DNA of 64,000 nt, taken from contig NZ_CP086594.1 in the NCBI RefSeq assembly GCF_020866845.1, forward strand, positions 372,001-436,000, read 5' to 3'. This stretch comes from Sphingomonas radiodurans (GTDB lineage Bacteria > Pseudomonadota > Alphaproteobacteria > Sphingomonadales > Sphingomonadaceae). The notes under the pieces are model-generated. The model saw nothing but the letters and a program-made list of their open reading frames with translations, ran no database searches and was not told the DNA's origin. The translations under genes were made by a program, and so were the position numbers. Positions 56,570 to 64,000 of this stretch are shown here, piece by piece (position 1 is the stretch's first letter; the number at the start of each line of letters is the position of its first letter).

Positions 56570-57325
56570 TTGGGCAAGGACCACGAACAGGAAGACCACG
56601 ATCTTCAGGTAGCGCTGGTGCAGTACCAGCAATGGGCGGATGAGACCGGTGCGCGCGCGGTGGTCGTGCTGGAAGGGCGCGATACCGCGGGCAAGGATGG
56701 TGCGATCCGGACGCTCGTCCGCCACCTCGCGGTGCGCCACACGCGTGTCATCGCTCTGCCCAAGCCAACCGAGCGCGAACGCTCGCAATGGTTCTTCCAG
56801 CGCTATGCCGCGCATCTGCCGGCGGCAGGCGAACTCGTGATCTTCAATCGCAGCTGGTACAATCGCGCCGGCGTGGAGGTGGTCAACGGTTTCTCGACAC
56901 CTGAGCAGCAGGCGCGGTTCATCGAGGACGTGCCGGGTTTCGAGGCGATGCTGATCGGAGATGGCATCAAGCTGGTGAAGCTGTGGCTCGACATCTCGCG
57001 CGAGGAACAGGCGGCACGGCTGGAATCGCGGCGCGAAGACCCGCTGAAATCGCTCAAGATCTCCCCGCTGGACGCGGTCGCGCAGGAGAAATGGGACGAT
57101 TATTCGGTCGCACGCGACACGATGTTGACGCGTACGAGCACGCCCGTCGCTCCGTGGGCGTGCGTGCGCGCCGACCACAAGAAGCGTGCGCGGCGAGCGA
57201 TCATCCAGCATCTGCTGCGTGAGCTAGCACCGGCTGAAATCGCGAAGGGCATTACGGTACCCGATCCGGAGACGTTGTTCACGTTCGAAGCGTCGGCAAT
57301 CGGGGATGGTCGGTTGGAGCGATGA
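56570..57325 (+). CDS. Polyphosphate kinase 2
   Basis: 251 residues. Walker A EGRDTAGKDGA at 35-45, the family's NRSWYNRAGVEVVNGF, IKLVKLWLDISREEQAARLE and KISPLDAVAQEKWDDYSVAR. PPK2 phosphorylates nucleotides using polyphosphate. Single domain, class I or III size. Start TTG 56570 three bases after the thiolase stop; no strong ribosome site, so coupling is likely. Role in energy or stress is inference. Confidence 0.9.
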   Translation: MGKDHEQEDHDLQVALVQYQQWADETGARAVVVLEGRDTAGKDGAIRTLVRHLAVRHTRVIALPKPTERERSQWFFQRYAAHLPAAGELVIFNRSWYNRAGVEVVNGFSTPEQQARFIEDVPGFEAMLIGDGIKLVKLWLDISREEQAARLESRREDPLKSLKISPLDAVAQEKWDDYSVARDTMLTRTSTPVAPWACVRADHKKRARRAIIQHLLRELAPAEIAKGITVPDPETLFTFEASAIGDGRLER

Positions 57326-57411
57326 CGCGCCGTACCTAAAGTTCGATTTCACTCTACAACTTTGCGCGCTGACGCGTCATACTGCCGTTAAACAGAATAG
57401 GAGAGGCAGGC

Positions 57412-59232
57412 ATGACGTTCGAAACGCAGGCGGTCCACGACACGCCCGACGCTCAACTCGGGTTCGATCCGAACGCGCTGAAGGACAAATATCGCATCGA
57501 GCGCGACAAGCGGCTGCGCGCCGACGGCAACGAGCAGTATGTCGAGATGGCGGGCAAATTCTCGCGCTTCCTCGACGATCCGTATATCGAGGCGCCGATC
57601 GAGCGGGCCGCGCTGGCGGACGAGAAGGACGTCGTTGTGATCGGGGGTGGCTTTGGTGGGTTGCTCGCGGGCGCCAAGCTGCGCGAAGCTGGCGTTAAGG
57701 ACATTCGCATCATCGAGAAGGGCGGCGAGTTCGGCGGCACCTGGTATTGGAACCGTTATCCGGGCGCAGCGTGCGACATCGAAAGCTACGTCTATCTGCC
57801 GCTGCTCGAGGAGACCGGCTTTGTTCCCGAGCGCAAGTATAGCCAAGGGCCCGAGATCCGCGCCTATTCCAAGCGCATTGCAGAGCGCTTCGAACTTGAT
57901 CGTGACGTGCTGTTCCAGACCGAAGTGACCGATTTGAGCTGGGACGAAGCCGCGCGGCGCTGGACGGTTTCGACCAACCGCGGCGATGCAATCCGCGCCC
58001 GTTTCGTCGTGATGGCGAACGGCCCGCTGCATCGCCCCAAGCTGCCCGGCATCCCCGGCATCGAATCGTTCGAAGGACATACCTTCCACACCAGCCGCTG
58101 GGATTACGACTATACCGGCGGCGACCAGAATGGCGGGCTCGACAAGCTCGGCGACAAGGTGGTCGGGATCATCGGTACCGGGGCGACCTCGGTGCAATGC
58201 GTGCCGCACCTCGGCGAAACAGCCAAGCAGCTCTACGTTTTCCAGCGTACACCATCGTCGATCGACGTGCGCGGCGACCGGCCGACCGACCCAACCTGGG
58301 CCGAGACGCTGACGCCGGGCTGGCATCAGCATCGGATGGAGAATTTCAACACGCTCGTCTCTGGCGGCTGGGCGGATGAGGATCTGGTCAACGACGGCTG
58401 GACCGACATCATCCGGAATCTCGGCGTGATCGCGCGGATGAAGGCGGCGAAGAGCGGCGCGGAAAATCCCGACGACCTGGTCCAACTCGCCGATTTCCAG
58501 AAGATGGAATCGATCCGCGCACGGGTCGATAGCGTGGTTCAGGACCAGGCTACGGCCGACGCACTCAAGCCGTGGTACAACCAGTTCTGCAAGCGGCCGT
58601 GCTTCCACGACGATTATCTCGCGACGTTCAATCGCCCGAACGTCAGCCTGATCGATACGCAGGGTCGCGGCGTCGAGCGGATCACCCGCGATGGCGTGGT
58701 GGTGGCGGGTAAGGAGTACAAGCTCGACTGCCTGATCTTCGCCACCGGCTTCGAGGTCGGCACGAGCTATGCGCGGCGCGCAGGATACGAGATCCGCGGT
58801 ACCGGCGGGCGGACGCTGGAGGAGAAATGGGCGAGCGGCGGCAAGTCGCTGCACGGGATGACGGTGAACGGCTTCCCGAACATGTTCATCTTTTCGGTGA
58901 TCCAATCAGGCTTTACCGCCAATTATCCACACGCGCTGCTCGAGCAGGCGACGCACAGCGCGCACATCATCGGCCATGCGCTCGCGACTCAGAAGTCGCG
59001 TGTCGAGCCGACCGAGGATGCGGAAAACGCCTGGACGCAGGAAATCCTGACCGCGGTGCTCGACCGGCGCAAGTTCCTCGAGGAATGCACCCCGGGCTAT
59101 TACAATGGCGAAGGGCAATTGAGTCGGCTTGCGGCGAGCTTTTCGAGCTATGGCAAGGGATCGGTGGCGTTCTTCGCGACGATCAAGGCCTGGCGCGAGG
59201 ACGGCGGGATGCCGGGGCTGACGCTGGATTGA
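57412..59232 (+). CDS. Flavin-containing (Baeyer-Villiger-type) monooxygenase
   Basis: 606 residues. FAD-binding GxGxxG as [11 protein letters not shown] (77-87) and the Baeyer-Villiger fingerprint FxGxxxHxxxW, reading [11 protein letters not shown] (220-230); the second nucleotide motif GIIGTGATS is near 250. It converts ketones to esters or lactones with NADPH and O2. N-terminus has a ~70-residue extension before the Rossmann fold, as in larger BVMOs of the steroid/cyclic-ketone type. A 10-base palindrome TGACGCGTCA (57370-57379) upstream is a possible regulator site. GGAGAGG ribosome site. Confidence 0.9.
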   Translation: MTFETQAVHDTPDAQLGFDPNALKDKYRIERDKRLRADGNEQYVEMAGKFSRFLDDPYIEAPIERAALADEKDVVVIGGGFGGLLAGAKLREAGVKDIRIIEKGGEFGGTWYWNRYPGAACDIESYVYLPLLEETGFVPERKYSQGPEIRAYSKRIAERFELDRDVLFQTEVTDLSWDEAARRWTVSTNRGDAIRARFVVMANGPLHRPKLPGIPGIESFEGHTFHTSRWDYDYTGGDQNGGLDKLGDKVVGIIGTGATSVQCVPHLGETAKQLYVFQRTPSSIDVRGDRPTDPTWAETLTPGWHQHRMENFNTLVSGGWADEDLVNDGWTDIIRNLGVIARMKAAKSGAENPDDLVQLADFQKMESIRARVDSVVQDQATADALKPWYNQFCKRPCFHDDYLATFNRPNVSLIDTQGRGVERITRDGVVVAGKEYKLDCLIFATGFEVGTSYARRAGYEIRGTGGRTLEEKWASGGKSLHGMTVNGFPNMFIFSVIQSGFTANYPHALLEQATHSAHIIGHALATQKSRVEPTEDAENAWTQEILTAVLDRRKFLEECTPGYYNGEGQLSRLAASFSSYGKGSVAFFATIKAWREDGGMPGLTLD

Positions 59233-59247
59233 GCCAACGAGCGCACT

Positions 59248-59324
59248 CCGTTCGTCCCGAGCGACGTCGAGGGACATGCCCCACCCGAAGTCCGTGGTGT
59301 CTCGACTTTGCTCGACACGAACGG
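59248..59324. repeat. Inverted-repeat element, family C (copy 2)
   Basis: Arms 59248-59274 (CCGTTCGTCCCGAGCGACG...) and 59298-59324 pair at about 21 of 27 positions. The outer halves match the copy at 35929-36002 closely. It fills most of the gap between the monooxygenase and dehydrogenase genes and may end transcription. Confidence 0.7.
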
Positions 59325-59394
59325 TTGGGGTGAGCCGCCTTATTCGTTCTCCGTACTTTCTCGACATATTCCAAGATCACACAAGGATCACCGA

Positions 59395-60522
59395 ATGACC
59401 GATACCCTGCCCGATACGCACCGCCGCCTCGTCTCGACCGTCACCAAGGACGGCGAGATCCGCCTTTCGCTGCAGACCGTGCCGCTGCCGGTGCCGGGCG
59501 ACGACGAGGTGCTCGTCCGCGTCGAGGCGACGCCGATCAACCCGTCGGACCTTGGCGTGTTGCTCGCGCTGACCGAGGGGTCTGCCTTCAGCGCGGTCGA
59601 TGGTGGAGCGAGCGCGCCGCTGACCCCGGCAGTGCAGCGGGCGCTCGGCGCGCGGGCCGGGATCGATCTGCCGGTGGGGAATGAGGGCGCCGGGCGGGTC
59701 GTTGCGGCGGGCTCGTCCGAGGCGGCGCAGGCACTGGTGGGCAAAACGGTCGCGCTGGCCGGGGGCGGGTTCTATGCGCAATATCGCAAGGTGCCCGCGG
59801 CTGCCTGTATGATCGTGCCCGACGGGACGAGCGCGGAGGAAGCCGCATCGTCGTACGTCAATCCGCTCACCGCGCTCGGCATGGTGGGCACGCTGAAGCG
59901 CGAGGGCTACAAGGCGATCGTGCACACCGCGGCGGCATCGAACCTCGGGCAGATGCTGGTGAAACTGTGCGCGGCGGATGGGATTGCGCTGGTGAACGTG
60001 GTGCGCAGTCAAGCACAGGCCGAGCTGCTGCGCGGGCTGGGCGCCGAACATGTGGTCGATATGACGGCGGAGGATTTCGTCCCCAAGCTGATCGACGCGA
60101 TCGCCGCGACCGATGCGTATCTCGCGTTCGACGCGGTCGGCGGGGGCAAGCTCGCGGGGCAGATCCTGGCGGCGATGGAGCAGGCGGCGCTGCGCACGCA
60201 GAAGGCGGATGGCCCGTATGGGTCGCGGCAGATGAAGCAGGTGTATGTTTATGGCGGGCTGTCGACCGCGCCGACCGAGTTCAACCGTGGCTTCGGAATG
60301 CGGTGGCGGATGGGTGGCTGGCTGCTGACGTATTTCCTCGAGGATGTCGGCGCCGATGAAGCGAAGGCGCTCCGCGATCGCGTGGCGCGTGAGCTGAAGA
60401 CGACGTTCGCGAGCAAGTATACGCAGCGCATCTCGCTCGACGAAGCGCTCGATCCGGCGATCATCGCGGCGTACGGCAAGCGCGCTACGGGTGAGAAGTA
60501 TCTGATCCTGCCGCAAAGCTGA
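59395..60522 (+). CDS. Zinc-type / quinone-oxidoreductase-like medium-chain dehydrogenase
   Basis: 375 residues, MDR superfamily. GroES-like N-terminal part with DDEVLVRVEATPINPSDLGV and NEGAGRVVAAG; the nucleotide-binding half shows HTAAASNLGQMLVKLCAADG. Zinc-ligand Cys are not visible, so it is probably a zinc-free enone/quinone-reductase-type enzyme. Following a Baeyer-Villiger-type monooxygenase, it may act on oxidised carbonyl compounds. ATG 59395 after AGGATCACCGA. The end overlaps the convergent glgX end by 38 bases. Confidence 0.85.
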   Translation: MTDTLPDTHRRLVSTVTKDGEIRLSLQTVPLPVPGDDEVLVRVEATPINPSDLGVLLALTEGSAFSAVDGGASAPLTPAVQRALGARAGIDLPVGNEGAGRVVAAGSSEAAQALVGKTVALAGGGFYAQYRKVPAAACMIVPDGTSAEEAASSYVNPLTALGMVGTLKREGYKAIVHTAAASNLGQMLVKLCAADGIALVNVVRSQAQAELLRGLGAEHVVDMTAEDFVPKLIDAIAATDAYLAFDAVGGGKLAGQILAAMEQAALRTQKADGPYGSRQMKQVYVYGGLSTAPTEFNRGFGMRWRMGGWLLTYFLEDVGADEAKALRDRVARELKTTFASKYTQRISLDEALDPAIIAAYGKRATGEKYLILPQS

Positions 60523-62239
60523 CGCCGTTCCGGACGGAGCCAGCGTTGCGGTCGATGCGGACGCTCGCTCCCTCCGGCAATTGCATGACGAAGCCGGATG
60601 CGTGGGCCCAGTCGTGCGGCTGCATCCGTGCGCCGTCTAGCCGAAGCCATGCCGTGTCATGGCGGATTGCCGGGTCGCTGATCGCGGGGTGCGTGCGCCG
60701 CCAGGCCGCGAGTCCAGCGACATAGTCCTCTAGTTCGCGATCGCGCGTCGACCAATCGAGCCATGAGATCGCATTGTCCTGCGCATAGGCGTTGTTGTTG
60801 CCGCGCTGCGTGCGGCCGAACTCGTCGCCGGCGGTGAGCATGATCGTGCCGCGTGCGGCGAACAGCGTGGCGAGCAAGGCACGGACGTCCTCGGACCGAC
60901 CCTGCCCTTCCCTCCCGGCGTTCCAGCTTACCTCGTCGGCGTGGCCGTCGCGGTTGCCCTCGCCGTTCGCCTCGTTGTGGCGGGTGGCGTAGGCGATGGT
61001 GTCGGCGAGGGTGAAGCCGTCGTGCGCAGCGACGAAGTTGACGGTGCGAGTGTGGGCGGCGCCGAACACGTCGGTCGAGCCGGCGAGGCGCGTGGCGAGT
61101 GCGCCGGCGCTACCGTCGCCGCGCCAGAAGCGGCGCAAGTCGTCGCGAAAACGATCGTTCCATTCGAGCCATGTCGGCGGGAAGGCGCCGAGCTGGTAAC
61201 CGCCGGGGCCGATATCCCAGGGTTCGGCGATCATGATCCGGTCGGCAAGCAGCGGATCGGCGGCGATGGCGGCGAAGATCGGGGCGGTGGGATCGAAGCC
61301 GGGGGAGCGGGCGAGGATCGGGGCGAGATCGAAGCGGAAGCCGTCGACGCCTGCCTGCGCGACGAAATGACGCAGCGTTTCCAGTGTCATGTTGCGCACG
61401 GCGGGATAACCGAAGTCGAGCGTGTTACCGGTGCCGGCGTCGTTGATCAGTGTGCCGTCCGGGGCCTTGGCGTAGACTGCGTCGTCGAGGCCGCGGAAGG
61501 ACATGGTCGGGCCGGCGAGGTCGCTTTCGCCGGTGTGGTTGAAGACCAAGTCGAGGATCGTGCCGATGCCGGCGGTGCGGAGCGCGGCGACGGTGGCGCG
61601 GAGTTCGGCCATGCCGCCGGGGCACAGGCGTGGGTCAAGCGCCATCGGGACAACGGGGTTGTAGCCCCATGCGTTGCTCAGGCCGAGCGGTGGGAGGTGG
61701 CGTTCGTCTATCCAGGCAACGATCGGCATCAGCTCGACCGCGTTGACACCAAGCTTGTGGAGATGCGCGATGATGGCGGGGTGCGCGAGCGCGGCGACGG
61801 TGCCGCGTTGGTCTGCGGGCACCTCAGGATGCAGCATGGTGAAGCCGCGGACGTTGAGTTCGTAGATCAGGCCGCCGGGGCGGAATACGGGGGGGCGAAG
61901 GGAGTTTGGCGGGGGCAAATGGGTGACGATCGCCTTCGGAACGAGGGCAGCGGTGTCGATACCGGAGGTGCCGAGGCGGGGATCGTAGGCGAAGGGGCGG
62001 TCGAGGTGAGTTGCGGCGGGGTCGACGAGGAGTTTGGACACGTCGAACGGCGGCTCGCCAGCGGCGCGATAGCCGTAGCGGGTGCCGGGCGGGGTGGGAT
62101 GATCGGTGCTCCAGTCGTCGCCCGCGCGGGTCATCGGGATGCGGGTTTCTTGGTCGGCTTCGTCGAAGAGGCAAAGCCAGACGGCGGTGGCGTTCGGGGA
62201 GCGCAGGCGAAAGCGATGCGCAAACGTTGCATCCGTCAT
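60485..62239 (-). CDS. glgX: Glycogen debranching enzyme GlgX
   Basis: 584 residues. N-terminal CBM48-like domain (about 1-110), GH13 catalytic barrel with nucleophile Asp304 (DGFRFDLAPI) and acid Glu339 (MIAEPWDIG), and C-terminal domain. Hydrolyses alpha-1,6 branches of phosphorylase-limit dextrins. Shorter than E. coli GlgX (657), mainly by loops. The ATG at 62239 falls inside an arm of a family A repeat; see findings. Downstream of pgm on the minus strand, separated by 119 bp almost entirely of repeat. Ends by overlapping the convergent dehydrogenase gene. Confidence 0.92.
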   Translation of the reverse strand: MTDATFAHRFRLRSPNATAVWLCLFDEADQETRIPMTRAGDDWSTDHPTPPGTRYGYRAAGEPPFDVSKLLVDPAATHLDRPFAYDPRLGTSGIDTAALVPKAIVTHLPPPNSLRPPVFRPGGLIYELNVRGFTMLHPEVPADQRGTVAALAHPAIIAHLHKLGVNAVELMPIVAWIDERHLPPLGLSNAWGYNPVVPMALDPRLCPGGMAELRATVAALRTAGIGTILDLVFNHTGESDLAGPTMSFRGLDDAVYAKAPDGTLINDAGTGNTLDFGYPAVRNMTLETLRHFVAQAGVDGFRFDLAPILARSPGFDPTAPIFAAIAADPLLADRIMIAEPWDIGPGGYQLGAFPPTWLEWNDRFRDDLRRFWRGDGSAGALATRLAGSTDVFGAAHTRTVNFVAAHDGFTLADTIAYATRHNEANGEGNRDGHADEVSWNAGREGQGRSEDVRALLATLFAARGTIMLTAGDEFGRTQRGNNNAYAQDNAISWLDWSTRDRELEDYVAGLAAWRRTHPAISDPAIRHDTAWLRLDGARMQPHDWAHASGFVMQLPEGASVRIDRNAGSVRNGVSFAAGSDTSHP

Positions 62240-62328
62240 GCCGGGCCTGTCCCGGCATCCACCGTGCCGCACATTTTACGCTGATTGGGTTTGGCGAGAC
62301 GTGGATGCCGGGACGAGCCCGGCATGAC
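62235..62328. repeat. Long inverted-repeat element, family A (second copy)
   Basis: Arms 62235-62262 and 62301-62328 pair at 26 of 28 bases. Arm sequences match the element at 15715-15808 with one difference each at the centre of the inner palindrome. The left arm contains the glgX start codon (62237-62239). Located between pgm and glgX. Confidence 0.85.
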
Positions 62329-62358
62329 GGGGTCGTCGAGACCCGCGTTTCAGTCCGC

Positions 62359-63999
<1,641 letters not shown>

Positions 64000-64000
64000 A

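Overview
The window is high-GC chromosomal DNA from an alphaproteobacterium, almost certainly a sphingomonad (Sphingomonas or a close relative). This rests on family content: ATP12-type F1 assembly chaperone, DUF2794, DUF1465 and DUF465/YdcH small proteins, an SspB-type ClpXP adaptor, two large TonB-dependent receptors, an Oar-like receptor next to a LytS/LytTR pair, and dense intergenic inverted repeats. No rRNA, tRNA, CRISPR array, prophage or insertion sequence was recognised. GTG starts and 4-base GTGA/ATGA stop-start overlaps are very common and define most operons.

Layout. 1-2.6 kb: minus-strand cysE - DUF2794 - HD phosphohydrolase (cut by the left edge), divergent from a TauE/SafE transporter. 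2.6-5.9 kb: oxyR with both redox cysteines, then a kinase-like phosphotransferase and an epoxide hydrolase. 5.9-8.5 kb: minus-strand exported protein - M48 protease - exported protein. 8.5-12.2 kb: gatC-gatA-(inserted AT-richer membrane gene)-gatB. 12.3-13.9 kb: DUF3089 hydrolase and ruvX. 14.0-15.4 kb: a small accessory island (P-loop kinase, Imm11-type orphan immunity protein) bounded by imperfect repeats, followed by about 830 bp without a clear gene. 16.2-19.4 kb: small membrane protein, SOUL haem-binding protein, pyrB and a dihydroorotase-like gene lacking the HxH metal site. 19.5-24.3 kb: orphan ParA - RHH-like protein - TPR/SPOR protein, divergent from a Sel1/SPOR protein, plus a small membrane protein and a lipoprotein. 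24.4-26.1 kb: a lone KAP-family NTPase of lower GC.

26.2-32.1 kb: crcB, an RluC-type pseudouridine synthase, small membrane genes, ATP12; then minus-strand sspB - fumC - small gene - gmk. 32.2-35.9 kb: histidine operon hisB-H-A-F-(58-residue membrane protein)-hisE-HIT. 36-39.9 kb: amino-acid permease and ligA. 40-47.9 kb: Oar-like receptor, strong terminator, LytS-type kinase, LytTR regulator and a convergent second TonB receptor. 48-52.4 kb: ABC-F ATPase, Cfa-like methyltransferase, DUF1465 and two divergent DUF465 genes. 52.4-55.3 kb: coniferyl-aldehyde-type dehydrogenase, exported protein, prepilin peptidase and small membrane protein. 55.4-60.5 kb: thiolase, PPK2, Baeyer-Villiger-type monooxygenase and zinc-type dehydrogenase. 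60.5-64 kb: glgX and pgm on the minus strand.

Most of the window is housekeeping (translation, pyrimidine, histidine, glycogen and sulfur metabolism, DNA ligation). The candidates for something less described are the ParA/RHH/SPOR locus, the lone KAP NTPase, the gene lodged inside gatCAB, the kinase/Imm11 island with its boundary repeats, the membrane microprotein in the his operon, and the palindromic element families, one of which contains the glgX start codon. None of these proves a new system; the sequence shows arrangement, and function is inference.
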